A stretch of 64,000 bases of DNA from an uncultured Mucilaginibacter sp. (GCA_903864275.1 CAIPFE010000009.1:62001-126000), one strand, 5' to 3'. Shown: positions 28,584 through 38,192, numbered from the stretch's first letter. Program-made: numbers and translations. Notes: generated by a model from the sequence alone, not told the origin.

Positions 28584-28838
28584 ATGAAAACATCAGATAT
28601 ATTGGCAACCATTGGCGTTATCATATTATTGATTGCGTTTGGGCTGAATTTATATAAGAAACTGCCGGCAGAAAGCAAGCTGTATAGCTTATTAAACTTT
28701 GTTGGCGCAGGCATTTGCTGCTTTGCATCGTATTTGATTAGTTTTTATCCCTTTATAGTGTTAGAGGGTGTATGGGCATTTGTGGCGTTGCTCTCATTAT
28801 TTAATGTTCCACGTGGAACATCTGTTGAGAATAAATAA
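28584..28838 (+). CDS. Small membrane protein, CBU_0592-like
   Basis: The 84-residue protein has three hydrophobic helices (~5–24, ~34–53, ~56–74) and the motif LNLYKKLPAESKLYSLLNFVGA, which resembles the short CBU_0592 membrane family of unknown function. It begins directly after the ABC-F stop codon, so it is probably co-transcribed. Its last codons (NVPRGTS) are encoded by the first of the two parS palindromes, which may explain the poorly conserved tail. Confidence 0.7.
   Translation: MKTSDILATIGVIILLIAFGLNLYKKLPAESKLYSLLNFVGAGICCFASYLISFYPFIVLEGVWAFVALLSLFNVPRGTSVENK
28805..28820. promoter_or_regulatory. parS: parS site 1 (ParB/Noc-type binding palindrome)
   Basis: TGTTCCACGTGGAACA is a perfect 16-bp palindrome matching the bacterial parS consensus TGTTNCACGTGNAACA. 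It lies inside the 3' end of the small membrane-protein gene. ParB loads here to organise and segregate the origin region. Confidence 0.88.
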
Positions 28839-28869
28839 TTTTGCCCGGTACAGACGGGAATAACGGCAA

Positions 28870-28885
28870 TGTTCCACGTGGAACA
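28870..28885. promoter_or_regulatory. parS: parS site 2 (ParB-type binding palindrome)
   Basis: This second, identical copy of TGTTCCACGTGGAACA lies 65 bp from the first and 38 bp before the mnmG start. It explains why an in-frame upstream ATG would give an N-terminus reading MFHVEH, which is parS sequence rather than protein. The location next to gidA/mnmG is typical of origin-proximal parS clusters. Confidence 0.88.
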
Positions 28886-28922
28886 TTTTAAATTGCACGA
28901 AAGGTGTAAAATATTGGTAAAT

Positions 28923-30785
28923 ATGTTCAAGAAATATAATGTAATTGTTGTTGGGGCTGGCCACGCAGGTTGTGAAGCCGCGGCTGCGGCTGCTAATCTG
29001 GGCTCGTCGGCGCTGCTGATCACTATGAATATGGGGGTTATTGCACAGATGAGCTGCAATCCAGCAATGGGCGGTGTTGCCAAAGGGCAAATTGTGCGTG
29101 AAATTGACGCCATGGGCGGCTATTCGGGCATCATCACAGATAAAACATCTTTACAGTTCAGGATGCTGAACCGCTCAAAAGGGCCTGCGATGTGGAGCCC
29201 CAGAGCGCAAAGCGACCGTATGCGTTTCGCCGAAGAGTGGCGGCTTGCGCTGGAACGTACCCCAAATGTTGATTTCTGGCAGGATACCGTTACATCCGTA
29301 TTAGTAAAAAACAACACAGTGGCCGGAGTTAAAACCTCATTAGGTATAGAAATAGAAGCCGATGCCGTGGTGCTTACCAATGGTACCTTCTTAAATGGCA
29401 TTATACATATTGGCGAAAAACGCTTCGGCGGGGGCCGAACAGGCGAAAAAGCCGCAACCGGGCTAACAGAACAGCTAAATGAGCTTGGATTTGAATCGGG
29501 CCGTATGAAAACGGGGACGCCGCCCCGTGTTGATGGCAGGAGCCTCAACTATTCGTTAATGGAAGAACAATGGGGGGATGAAGAAAGGGGGCGCTTCTCA
29601 TTTACTGATGTTGAACTGGCAAAAGAGCAGCGCTGTTGCTGGATCACCTACACAAATACCAATGTTCATGAAACTTTGAAAGAAGGCTTTGAAAAGTCAC
29701 CCATGTTTACCGGGCGGATCAAAGGACTGGGGCCACGTTATTGCCCTTCAATTGAAGATAAAATAAACCGGTTTGCCGAACGCGAACGTCACCAGATATT
29801 TGTGGAGCCCGAGGGATGGAACACCGTGGAAATATACGTAAACGGCTTTTCTACTTCGCTTCCGGAGGATATACAGTACAAAGCCCTGGTGCAAATACCC
29901 GGTTTTGAAAATGCCAAAATGTTCCGCCCGGGGTACGCTATAGAATATGATTATTTCCCCCCTACCCAGCTCGGGCTTACCCTGGAAACAAAACTGGTCA
30001 GCAACCTTTATTTTGCAGGCCAGATCAACGGCACCACTGGATACGAGGAAGCGGCATCACAGGGATTTATTGCAGGGATAAACGCACATCAAAAAATAAA
30101 TGATAAACACGAGTTGATCATGAAAAGATCGGAATCGTATATTGGGGTACTGATAGACGACCTGGTTACCAAAGGCACTGAAGAACCTTACCGCATGTTC
30201 ACCTCCAGGGCCGAACACCGTTTACTGTTACGACAAGACAATGCCGACATCCGGCTAAGCCCAATTGGCCATGAGCTGGGTTTGATCAACGATGAACGCC
30301 TGGATAAAGTAAACAGGAAAATAAAAAACTCGGATGCGATTGTTGCTTATACAAAATCGAAGTCGGTTGACCCTGCAGGTGTAAATAGCTTGCTTGAAGA
30401 TTTGGGAACAAGCGTTTTGAACCAGTCGACCAAACTCTTTAACTTACTAAGCCGGCCCCAGGTTGGTTTCGAAGATCTTCGTAAAGCTGACGATGCCCTG
30501 GATAATTTACTATCGGCCTATAATAAGGAGACTATTGAGCAGGCCGAAATAAAAATAAAATATGAGAGTTATTTTGAAAAGGAATTGGATATTGTGGCGC
30601 GGATGAAAAAAATGGAGGACAAAGAAATAAACCCCGAATTCAATTATCAGCACCTGGTATCTTTGTCAAAAGAAGCGCGCGAAAAACTGATGAAAATAAA
30701 ACCGCGCACTCTGGGACAAGCCTCGCGGATTTCGGGGGTAACGCCATCGGATATTTCGGTTTTAATGGTACACATATCCCGATAG
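28923..30785 (+). CDS. mnmG: tRNA uridine-5-carboxymethylaminomethyl synthesis enzyme MnmG (GidA)
   Basis: About 620 residues. The N-terminus has the FAD-binding motif [12 protein letters not shown], and the family motifs [28 protein letters not shown] and [24 protein letters not shown] follow. A C-terminal helical domain binds MnmE and tRNA. With MnmE and methylene-tetrahydrofolate it modifies U34 of several tRNAs. I set the start at the ATG at 28923 ([11 protein letters not shown]) because the longer frame from 28869 would begin inside parS. Confidence 0.96.
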   Translation: MFKKYNVIVVGAGHAGCEAAAAAANLGSSALLITMNMGVIAQMSCNPAMGGVAKGQIVREIDAMGGYSGIITDKTSLQFRMLNRSKGPAMWSPRAQSDRMRFAEEWRLALERTPNVDFWQDTVTSVLVKNNTVAGVKTSLGIEIEADAVVLTNGTFLNGIIHIGEKRFGGGRTGEKAATGLTEQLNELGFESGRMKTGTPPRVDGRSLNYSLMEEQWGDEERGRFSFTDVELAKEQRCCWITYTNTNVHETLKEGFEKSPMFTGRIKGLGPRYCPSIEDKINRFAERERHQIFVEPEGWNTVEIYVNGFSTSLPEDIQYKALVQIPGFENAKMFRPGYAIEYDYFPPTQLGLTLETKLVSNLYFAGQINGTTGYEEAASQGFIAGINAHQKINDKHELIMKRSESYIGVLIDDLVTKGTEEPYRMFTSRAEHRLLLRQDNADIRLSPIGHELGLINDERLDKVNRKIKNSDAIVAYTKSKSVDPAGVNSLLEDLGTSVLNQSTKLFNLLSRPQVGFEDLRKADDALDNLLSAYNKETIEQAEIKIKYESYFEKELDIVARMKKMEDKEINPEFNYQHLVSLSKEAREKLMKIKPRTLGQASRISGVTPSDISVLMVHISR

Positions 30786-30899
30786 TTTGTAACTTGTTGA
30801 TAATGAACTAATTAAAAAGATCGCATTAGATCAATTATTTTTAAATTTTAATATCAGTCATCGTTAAAATATAAAAGCCGCTTATAGCGTTTAAAAACA

Positions 30900-32546
30900 A
30901 TGTTAAATAAAAGAGCCTTATTTTTCTTTGCAAAAATCACCCTGGTTTATCTTGCTTTGCTGATTTATGGCTGCGCCAACAGGCAACCGCCCCAGGGAGG
31001 CCCTAAAGATCACGACCCGCCAAAATTATTGAAGGCAAACCCGCCGAATATGACCCGCAATTTTAAGTCCAAAGTAATTAAGCTGGATTTTGATGAGTTT
31101 TTTAGACTAACCAATTCGTACACCGAAATTACCCTTAGCCCAACCCCGACAAAAACTCCGGAATATAAGCGGGTGGGTAAAAGTCTTATTGTGACACTTA
31201 AAGATACCCTTGAAAAAAACACCACATATGTAATTAATTTTGGCAAAGCAATAGTCGATGCCAACGAAGGAAATGTGTTAAAGAATTTTACCTACGTTTT
31301 CTCCACCGGCATCCACATCGACTCATTGAGCATATCGGGCCAGGTGCTCAATACTTTAACAGGTGAAAAAGAAAAGGAGGCATCGGTGCTCCTCTTCTCC
31401 TTAAAACAGGATTCGCTGCTGTTTGGTAAAAAGCGGCCAACCATTTTTACCAATACCGATACCCTTGGAAATTTCTCGCTGAATAACCTGCACGCCGGCG
31501 ACTACCGTATATACGCCCTGAAAGAACTGACAGCCTCGAATAAAATATACGACAACGACAAAGAGCTGATCGCCTTCAATAAAAATGTTGTCCATCTAAC
31601 AACGGATATATCAGATATACAATTGAAACTGTTTAAAGCCAACCCCGATAAATTCAGGCTGACCGACCGGCGGTTTGACGGTGACGGGAAAATGTTTTTT
31701 TCGTTTAACAAGAGCCTGGATAATCCTTCCATAAAAATAGTGTACCCGCCGGATTTTGATAAATATAAAATTGCAGACTTCAGCAAAACAAAAGATACCG
31801 CAACCCTTTTTATGCGTAACATGGATTTTGATTCGATAAGGGTAGCTTTTTTTGATAACGGTAAACCATTGGATACAACTTCAATGAGAAAAGGAAGGAA
31901 AGAATCATTCCTGCGGATACTTATCTTTCAATACAATATAAACCAGGATTCGAAACTGAGGCCTGCAACCGACCTGAAGATAAAAGCAGATTTCCCGATC
32001 GAAAATTTCGACCCTGCGCTGATCTCATTAAAAGAAGATTCGGCAGACGTAACCAATTTTACGGTGCAAAGGGATACGTCAGATCTGCGGAATTTTACCG
32101 TAAGCTACCGGTGGCGGCAAATTGTTAACTATACAATTACCATACATGAAGACGCCTTCACCGATATTTATGGCGATAAGAATAAAACAACATTTAGACG
32201 GTTTACTATAGATAAGCCCGAAAATTATAGCCTGCTTACCTTAAAGATGACGGTGCCCGATACCGGGAAATCGTACGTTGTTGAACTGCTGGACCAAAAT
32301 AAACAAGTGTTACGGCGGGATGCTATCCGGAAAAACACAAACCTTGTTTACAAAAGCTATTTGACAGGAAAATACAGTGTACGTGTGGCTTATGATGATA
32401 ACAACAACGGCAAATGGGACAGCGGCAATGTAAAACAAAGGTTACAGCCCGAGAATATTTGGGTTGACCCGGAAATAATAACACTGAGGCCCAACTGGGA
32501 GCAGGAAACCCCCATTGCTATACCGAAAGAACCAACTACTCCTTAA
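30900..32546 (+). CDS. Lipoprotein with Big_5/Ig-like domain
   Basis: The 548-residue protein has a lipoprotein signal ending in LLIYGCANRQ, so Cys at about 25 should be lipidated. It is followed by the conserved PPQGGPKDHDPPKLLKANPPN motif that leads into a Big_5 (bacterial Ig-like) domain at ~40–140. The rest is beta-rich, with a DNNNNGKWDSG loop near the end that resembles a calcium-binding or SdrD-type repeat. Such proteins are widespread outer-membrane lipoproteins in Bacteroidota; the function is unknown. Its 3' end overlaps the convergent carbonic anhydrase gene by 11 bp. Confidence 0.85.
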   Translation: MLNKRALFFFAKITLVYLALLIYGCANRQPPQGGPKDHDPPKLLKANPPNMTRNFKSKVIKLDFDEFFRLTNSYTEITLSPTPTKTPEYKRVGKSLIVTLKDTLEKNTTYVINFGKAIVDANEGNVLKNFTYVFSTGIHIDSLSISGQVLNTLTGEKEKEASVLLFSLKQDSLLFGKKRPTIFTNTDTLGNFSLNNLHAGDYRIYALKELTASNKIYDNDKELIAFNKNVVHLTTDISDIQLKLFKANPDKFRLTDRRFDGDGKMFFSFNKSLDNPSIKIVYPPDFDKYKIADFSKTKDTATLFMRNMDFDSIRVAFFDNGKPLDTTSMRKGRKESFLRILIFQYNINQDSKLRPATDLKIKADFPIENFDPALISLKEDSADVTNFTVQRDTSDLRNFTVSYRWRQIVNYTITIHEDAFTDIYGDKNKTTFRRFTIDKPENYSLLTLKMTVPDTGKSYVVELLDQNKQVLRRDAIRKNTNLVYKSYLTGKYSVRVAYDDNNNGKWDSGNVKQRLQPENIWVDPEIITLRPNWEQETPIAIPKEPTTP

Positions 32547-33048
32547 ACCACTCGGAATACATAATATAGTTATAGGGAAGCTTTCTTAACATATCTTTTT
32601 GTTCAACGGTCAAATGTTTTATCCTTCTCGCAGGGACGCCCGCATAAAGGTAACCCGACTCGCATATGGTATTTTCCAATACCACCGCCCCCGCGGCTAT
32701 GATCACAAACTCCTCAACAACAGCATGATCCATCACTATGGCGCCCATCCCTACTAAAACATAATCACATAATTTACAGCCATGTACCAGGGCGTTATGG
32801 CCAATGGAAACATTACTTCCTATAATGGTTGGCGCTGTTTTATACGTACAATGGATAACCGCTCCGTCCTGTATGTTGGTGTTGTCGCCAATTTTTATAT
32901 AATGCACATCACCCCTGATCACGGCGTTGAACCAAACGGAACAACCATTGCCCATAACCACATTACCAACTATGGTGGCGTTTTCGGCAATAAAGCAATT
33001 CTCCCCCCAGGAAGGGCTGATGTTTTTAACGGGTAGGATAAGGGGCAT
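32536..33048 (-). CDS. Gamma-class carbonic anhydrase family protein
   Basis: The 170-residue protein is a left-handed beta-helix with hexapeptide repeats throughout. It carries the metal-binding histidines in the motifs GAVIHC, IGHNALVHGC and the upstream VIRGDVHYI. Gamma-carbonic anhydrases act as trimers with metal at the interfaces; many bacterial members of this YrdA-like group have weak or unknown activity. The length fits the family. It is convergent with the Big_5 lipoprotein gene and overlaps its last codons. Confidence 0.88.
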   Translation of the reverse strand: MPLILPVKNISPSWGENCFIAENATIVGNVVMGNGCSVWFNAVIRGDVHYIKIGDNTNIQDGAVIHCTYKTAPTIIGSNVSIGHNALVHGCKLCDYVLVGMGAIVMDHAVVEEFVIIAAGAVVLENTICESGYLYAGVPARRIKHLTVEQKDMLRKLPYNYIMYSEWFKE

Positions 33049-33085
33049 GGCGCTTTTAATTATTGATTTAGTGAATTACTGAATT

Positions 33086-33118
33086 ATTGATGGGGATCAC
33101 AAATTTTTTTTACTTTTG
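33086..33118 (+). promoter_or_regulatory. Promoter of tRNA-Gly (ATTG … TACTTTTG)
   Basis: A -7 element TACTTTTG (33111–33118) matches TAnnTTTG and is preceded at 21 bp by ATTG (33086–33089), close to the Bacteroidota TTTG -33 element. The predicted start falls about 9 bp before the tRNA, a normal leader. Confidence 0.6.
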
Positions 33119-33133
33119 GATAGATATTAATAA

Positions 33134-33206
33134 GCGGAAATAGCTCAGCTGGTAGAGCATCAGTTTCCCAAACTGAAGGCCGCGGGTTCGAATCCCGTTT
33201 TCCGCT
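33134..33206 (+). tRNA. tRNA-Gly (anticodon CCC)
   Basis: The 73-nt cloverleaf has the acceptor stem GCGGAAA paired with TTTCCGC and discriminator T. The D arm contains AGCTCAGCTGGTAGAGC. The anticodon stem CAGTT/AACTG frames a loop with CCC, and the T arm reads GCGGG-TTCGAAT-CCCGT. CCA is not encoded. Confidence 0.95.
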
Positions 33207-33212
33207 CACTTA

Positions 33213-33977
33213 TTACCTCCTAACTAACCTCCAAATTCCAAAGGGATTATAAAACAAACTATTTACATCATATAGTTGTTGGTGTTCCTCAATAATCAAA
33301 TACTTTGGTGAATCAATATCCAAGCTAAAAGTTTCTCCGCTCTTTATTACAGGCTTATCAATTATCCGGTGATAATTAAACATCCGAACTAATTTGTGAG
33401 CCTCTCTAAATTCAACACCTGAAACAATAACATCCATTAATCCTAAATTATGCATTCCACAGGAATATGTAGTTCCATTGTGGAGCACTAATGAATCAAT
33501 AACAAATAATTCATATATGTTTGCATCAGTCCCTTGACTGGATAATTCTATCCACCTATCTTTTTCAAAAGCCTTACCAGAAGTTTCAACCCTAACACCA
33601 ATTCCTCCGGACTCACACAGCAATTCAGCCAATTTTGCAAGTAACCTCGCTTTCTCAAAATTCCCAGTATTACCAGTAATATATATGACAGAGACATGTT
33701 CATTAATCTGCCTAAGAAAATCCTCCGTAACTTGTGTAACTATTCCGCCCAACTTGAACGACTCTCTCATTTCTGAATTATGCCCATACATCTCAAATTT
33801 ATAATGCCTTTGGTTTTCCACATCAATAATAGTGTCCCCCACAACCATAAACTTACCTTCAGTTTGACCAAATATTTCTATAGCGTCGTTCCAATAGCCT
33901 GGGATACAGATAACAGAATTAAATACAGGTCGTTCAGGTCGCCTTATCTCAATAATCTTTTTTTTGAAGGGCCACAT
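33213..33977 (-). CDS. Hypothetical protein, weakly DUF4261-like
   Basis: The 254-residue protein has no signal peptide or membrane segment. It begins MWPFKKKIIEIRRPERPVF and contains ESGGIGVRVETSGKAF followed by a W-x-E-L motif and a CGMHNLGLMDV stretch. These recall the DUF4261 family, but I am not certain. The gene is noticeably richer in A+T than its neighbours and ends 7 bp from the 3' end of tRNA-Gly, so it may be an acquired gene beside a tRNA. No integrase or direct repeat is visible. Confidence 0.6.
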   Translation of the reverse strand: MWPFKKKIIEIRRPERPVFNSVICIPGYWNDAIEIFGQTEGKFMVVGDTIIDVENQRHYKFEMYGHNSEMRESFKLGGIVTQVTEDFLRQINEHVSVIYITGNTGNFEKARLLAKLAELLCESGGIGVRVETSGKAFEKDRWIELSSQGTDANIYELFVIDSLVLHNGTTYSCGMHNLGLMDVIVSGVEFREAHKLVRMFNYHRIIDKPVIKSGETFSLDIDSPKYLIIEEHQQLYDVNSLFYNPFGIWRLVRR

Positions 33978-33995
33978 ACTTTTTATCTTAAATGA

Positions 33996-35588
33996 TTAAA
34001 ACACCGTATCCTCAATCACATCCGCATGGTTAGGATAGTCCGTTGTTGAGTGCAGCCCCCTGCTTTCTTTCCGCATCATGGCCGATTTTACAACGATGAA
34101 AGATACCTGGATCAAATTCCTTAACTCGCAAAGCTTAACGGATAGTTTGGTGTGTTTATAAAAATCTTCTGTTTCGGCGTACAATAAACCTAAGCGGCGC
34201 ATAGCCCTTTCAAGCCTGAAATCTGAGCGGACGATACCTACATAGTCGTTCATCAGTTTTTGCATTTCGCGTACGTTGTGGGTTACCAGGATGTCCTCAT
34301 TTGACAGCCGCACGCCTTTCTCATTCCAGTCGGGTATATTTTCAGGAATAGTTAAGTTTTCGAATTGGCTTATTGCATCTTTATATATCCTGTGGGCAAA
34401 TACAAGGGCCTCCAGCAATGAATTTGATGCCAGGCGATTAGCGCCATGTAACCCTGTTGACGAGCATTCCCCGCAGGCATACAGCCGCATTAATGAAGAT
34501 TTGCCAACATGGTCAACCATAATACCGCCGCACATATAATGACAGGCAGGCGCCACAGGGATCATATCCTTGGTCATATCAATACCAATATCAAGGCACT
34601 TGGCATAAATATTAGGGAAATGCGCCAGTATATCCTTTTTACTGCGGTGCCTTATATCCAGGTAAACAAAATCTTCGCCCGATTTCTTTATTTCAGCGTC
34701 GATAGCCCTGGCTGTTATATCTCGTGGCGCTAACGATTTCCTTTCATCATATTCCTGCATAAATTCCTCGCCGTTGGTGCGTTTAAGCACGCCGCCAAAT
34801 CCACGCACAGCCTCTGAAATTAAAAATGAAGGGTATTCGCCGGGATTATATAAAGCGGTTGGATGGAACTGGATAAATTCCATATTCCTTACCTTACCTT
34901 TAGCACGGTAAACCATGGCTACGCCATCGCCGGTGGCAATGGTCGGATTTGTGGTAATCGAATAAATATGCCCGGCCCCGCCTGACGCCATAACAGTAAC
35001 TTTCGAAAGTATTTTTTCTACGTTCCTGGTTTGGTTATTAAAAGCGTAAATACCATAACAGGTGATGTCGGTAGTCGATTTATCTACAAATTCACCCAAA
35101 TGATGTTGTGTGATCAGGTCAACCGCGAAATAATGGGTTAAAATTTCAATATTGGGATTGTTATGGATCTTCTCCAGTAATGACCTCTCTATTTCAAAAC
35201 CGGTAATATCCTTATAGTGTAATACCCTGAATTCCGAATGGCCGCCTTCTTTTGCCAGGTCGTAAAAACCTTCGTTTGTTTTATCGAAGTTGGTCCCATA
35301 ACTTATTATCTCATTGATCCTTTCGGGGCCTTCTTTAACAACCGCTTCAACAACTACCCTGTCGCATAAGCCATCCCCCGATATTATAGTATCTTTTATG
35401 TGTTTTTCGAACGAATCCTCCTTTTTATCAACAACCACGGCAACACCTCCCTGGGCATACTTAGTGTTTGATTCATCTTCGTTTGATTTGGTAACTATCA
35501 GAACTTTACCATGCTTTGCCGCCTTAAGGGCAAAACTTAATCCCGCTATACCCGATCCTACTACAAGGAAATCCACAGTCCTGGTCAT
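33996..35588 (-). CDS. nadB: L-aspartate oxidase (NadB)
   Basis: The 530-residue flavoprotein oxidises L-aspartate to iminoaspartate, the first step of NAD synthesis. Visible are the FAD motif FLVVGSGIAGLSFALKAA, TKYAQGGVAV, the substrate-site segment MEFIQFHPTALY, and the family signatures RGFGG, APRDITARAID and the CACHYMCGGI-like stretch followed by GECSSTGLHGANRLASNSLLE. A C-terminal helical domain completes the fold. It is divergent from nadA across a 408-bp region, and the two enzymes work in sequence. Confidence 0.96.
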   Translation of the reverse strand: MTRTVDFLVVGSGIAGLSFALKAAKHGKVLIVTKSNEDESNTKYAQGGVAVVVDKKEDSFEKHIKDTIISGDGLCDRVVVEAVVKEGPERINEIISYGTNFDKTNEGFYDLAKEGGHSEFRVLHYKDITGFEIERSLLEKIHNNPNIEILTHYFAVDLITQHHLGEFVDKSTTDITCYGIYAFNNQTRNVEKILSKVTVMASGGAGHIYSITTNPTIATGDGVAMVYRAKGKVRNMEFIQFHPTALYNPGEYPSFLISEAVRGFGGVLKRTNGEEFMQEYDERKSLAPRDITARAIDAEIKKSGEDFVYLDIRHRSKKDILAHFPNIYAKCLDIGIDMTKDMIPVAPACHYMCGGIMVDHVGKSSLMRLYACGECSSTGLHGANRLASNSLLEALVFAHRIYKDAISQFENLTIPENIPDWNEKGVRLSNEDILVTHNVREMQKLMNDYVGIVRSDFRLERAMRRLGLLYAETEDFYKHTKLSVKLCELRNLIQVSFIVVKSAMMRKESRGLHSTTDYPNHADVIEDTVF

Positions 35589-35996
35589 GTTTTATGTGTA
35601 TGATGTGTAAAAATTTCTATTGTGTTAATAACAGGTACTAAACTTGTTAATTTTGTGTAAACAAAAACTTAGTAAATAATTAAATAGTTGATAACCCCGT
35701 TATTTATTACTTATCCTATTAAATTTTACCCGACTTTTGCGCCTGATTACTGCCAAAGCTAACATTTTACAAAGTAATAAAGTATCAACATATAAGTTTT
35801 GGCAGATAAATTTGATTCTTACATTGATCTAAAAATCAATTATATAAACACTAAAAAAGTGACATTAATTGTTAATAAATTATTAAAAACAATATTTTAC
35901 TACAACTGTAAAAGTAGTTTTTAACATAACTAACACACCAATAACAATAGCTTTTTTATATATATAAAATTAATTGTTATTAATTGAATTGTTGAA
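35589..35996. other. Very AT-rich divergent nadB/nadA intergenic region
   Basis: This 408-bp region is strikingly AT-rich and holds no gene. Near the nadB end TGTGTAAAAA, TGTGTTAATA and TGTGTAAACA occur within 60 bp; they loosely resemble the reverse complement of DnaA boxes (TGTGGATAA), but none is a perfect match. The nadA end has a run of TATATATA. It should carry the promoters for both NAD genes and perhaps a shared NAD-responsive operator, which I could not define. Confidence 0.45.
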
Positions 35997-36989
35997 ATGG
36001 ATACCTTCGAAGAAATAAATCTAAAGGGATTTGCAGATGAATACATCGATCCCACGCTTGATCTTTTTACCGAAATTGATAAACTAAAGAAGGAAAAAAA
36101 TGCCGTTATACTTGCGCATTATTACCAGGAACCTGATATACAGGATATTGCCGATTATATTGGCGATAGTTTGGGATTATCGCAGCAGGCCGCAAAGACG
36201 GATGCCGACATTATTGTTTTTGCCGGCGTTCATTTTATGGCCGAGACAGCCAAAATATTATCTCCTTCAAAAAAAGTTTTACTACCCGACATAAAGGCAG
36301 GCTGCTCATTAGCTGATAGTTGTCCGCCGCATTTGTTTAGAAAGTTTAAGGAGCAATATCCTGATCATTTGGTAATAACTTATGTGAACTGTACAGCCGA
36401 ACTAAAAGCAATGAGCGATATAGTTTGCACATCGAGCAATGCGGTTGGGATAGTTGAAAGTTTATCAAAAGATCAGAAAATAATATTCGGGCCTGATAAA
36501 AACCTCGGCGCTTATGTAGCAAAGAAAACAGGACGTGATTTGGTTTTATGGAACGGCGCCTGTATGGTGCACGAGATATTTTCGAGAGAGAAAATAACCA
36601 AATTAAAAGAAAGGCACCCCGGCGCTAAATTGCTTGCCCATCCCGAATGTGAGGATGTGATATTACAGATGGCTGATTATATCGGCTCAACAACCGGGAT
36701 ATTAAAATATGCAGGTAAACATCCCGATAAGGAATTTATAGTTGCTACGGAAGCGGGGATCATCCACCAGATGCAAAAAGAAAACCCGGATAAGGTATTT
36801 ATACCTGCCCCGCCAAATAATAATTGCGCCTGTAACGATTGCCCGCACATGAAAAGGAATACGCTTGAAAAACTTTACCTGTGCCTGAAAAATGAAATGC
36901 CTGAAATTACCGTACCGCAGCATATTATTGATTTGGCTGTAAAACCTATTGAAAGGATGCTGGAGATATCGGCAAAGTTGGGGTTATAG
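35997..36989 (+). CDS. nadA: Quinolinate synthase (NadA)
   Basis: The 330-residue enzyme condenses iminoaspartate with dihydroxyacetone phosphate to quinolinate, using a 4Fe-4S cluster. It shows the family motifs [27 protein letters not shown], the cluster cysteines in [21 protein letters not shown] and [13 protein letters not shown], and AHPECE. The length is normal. It is divergent from nadB, its partner in the pathway. A long inverted repeat follows the stop codon. Confidence 0.96.
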   Translation: MDTFEEINLKGFADEYIDPTLDLFTEIDKLKKEKNAVILAHYYQEPDIQDIADYIGDSLGLSQQAAKTDADIIVFAGVHFMAETAKILSPSKKVLLPDIKAGCSLADSCPPHLFRKFKEQYPDHLVITYVNCTAELKAMSDIVCTSSNAVGIVESLSKDQKIIFGPDKNLGAYVAKKTGRDLVLWNGACMVHEIFSREKITKLKERHPGAKLLAHPECEDVILQMADYIGSTTGILKYAGKHPDKEFIVATEAGIIHQMQKENPDKVFIPAPPNNNCACNDCPHMKRNTLEKLYLCLKNEMPEITVPQHIIDLAVKPIERMLEISAKLGL

Positions 36990-37000
36990 GATAAAACTAA

Positions 37001-37108
37001 AAAACTATGTCATTGCGAGGAGGAACGACGAAGCAATCTCGTCGCTGCAGTGAAATCCGACCTTTTAACGACGAGATTGCCACGCTTCGCTCGCAATGAC
37101 ATAGTTTT
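37001..37108. repeat. Long imperfect palindrome (REP/BIME-like) between nadA and thiL
   Basis: Arms at 37001–37019 (AAAACTATGTCATTGCGAG) and 37090–37108 are perfect 19-bp inverted copies. An inner pair, GCAATCTCGTCG at 37033–37044 and its complement at 37069–37080, is perfect over 12 bp. The CATTGCGAG…GCAATCTC core is a repeat type I associate with Bacteroidota intergenic spaces. It may terminate nadA transcription on one strand. Confidence 0.75.
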
Positions 37109-37138
37109 ATAATATTACATCGGTGAAACCATAAATAT

Positions 37139-38185
37139 ATGTTCGAGAACGAAGAAAAAACCAATATAGAACAACTGGGTGAGTTTGGCCTGATAAACCA
37201 TCTCACTAAAAATATAAAAATTTCCCAAAAAAGTACCCTGAAAGGTGTTGGCGACGACGCTGCGGTGCTTGATTTTAAAGGGAAAAAGATATTAGTGTCT
37301 ACCGATATGCTGCTGGAAGGCATTCATTTTGACCTTGCTTATACACCCTTAAAGCATTTGGGTTATAAATCGATCCAGGTAAACCTGAGTGATATTTATG
37401 CGATGAATGGGATGGCCTCGCAGGTAACTGTTTCTATTGGCATATCCAGTAAGTTCCCTTTAGAGGCCGTTGAAGAATTGTATGAAGGTATTTATTTAGC
37501 CTGTGAAAAATATGGTGTTGATTTGATCGGCGGCGATACATCGTCATCAAAACAGGGTTTAGTGATAAGCGTAACTTCTATTGGTTATGCCGATGAAAAA
37601 GACATAGTTTACCGTAATGGCGCCGAAGAAGGTGATCTGATATGTGTTTCAGGCGACCTGGGGGGTGCTTATATAGGCCTACAGCTGCTTGAACGTGAAA
37701 AGTTGATCTACCTTGAAAATCCAAATATCCAGCCCGACCTGGAGGGTAAAGATTATATTGTTGAGCGCCAGTTAAAACCTGAAGCCCGCAAAGATATTAT
37801 TGAATTATTGAAGGATATTGAAGTAAAACCAACCGCGATGATAGATGTATCTGATGGACTGGCTTCTGAAATACTGCATATCTGTAAGCAAAGCAATAAG
37901 GGCTGTAATTTATATGAGGATAAGATCCCGCTGGACCCCATGACCTTTGATACCGCCCGTGAATTTAACCTGGACCCAACAGTTTGCGCCCTAAGCGGAG
38001 GTGAAGACTATGAACTGCTTTTTACCGTTAAACAAGCCGACTACGATAAGATAAAGTTTAAAATGGATATTACCATTATCGGGTATATAACTGAGCCGTC
38101 GGCGGGCTGTAATTTGGTAACTAAGGCGGGGAATAGTCATCCATTAAAGGCGCAGGGGTGGAATGCTTTCCCCCCGGCCCCCTGA
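37139..38185 (+). CDS. thiL: Thiamine-monophosphate kinase (ThiL)
   Basis: The 348-residue protein phosphorylates thiamine monophosphate to the diphosphate cofactor. It belongs to the AIRS/PurM fold: GVGDDAAVLDF near residue 38 binds metal and nucleotide, STDMLLEGIHFDL and NLSDIYAMNG follow, then GGDTSSS, VSDGLASEI and LSGGEDYELLFT. Length is usual. The last residues (FPPAP) and the TGA stop lie within a GC-rich palindromic repeat that also forms a CCCCC-TGAA-GGGGG hairpin, so the true ancestral C-terminus may have been altered. Confidence 0.94.
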   Translation: MFENEEKTNIEQLGEFGLINHLTKNIKISQKSTLKGVGDDAAVLDFKGKKILVSTDMLLEGIHFDLAYTPLKHLGYKSIQVNLSDIYAMNGMASQVTVSIGISSKFPLEAVEELYEGIYLACEKYGVDLIGGDTSSSKQGLVISVTSIGYADEKDIVYRNGAEEGDLICVSGDLGGAYIGLQLLEREKLIYLENPNIQPDLEGKDYIVERQLKPEARKDIIELLKDIEVKPTAMIDVSDGLASEILHICKQSNKGCNLYEDKIPLDPMTFDTAREFNLDPTVCALSGGEDYELLFTVKQADYDKIKFKMDITIIGYITEPSAGCNLVTKAGNSHPLKAQGWNAFPPAP

Positions 38186-38192
38186 AGGGGGA
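38168..38192. repeat. GC-rich palindromic repeat, copy 1 (thiL 3' end)
   Basis: A CCCCC-TGAA-GGGGG hairpin with a preceding CCCCCCGG run. It overlaps the last codons and stop of thiL and matches copies 2 and 3 near rmuC and gldH. Confidence 0.75.

Noticed and set aside
28869..28922. Longer mnmG start giving MFHVEH
   Set aside because: The first codons are the parS palindrome; the conserved protein begins at 28923.
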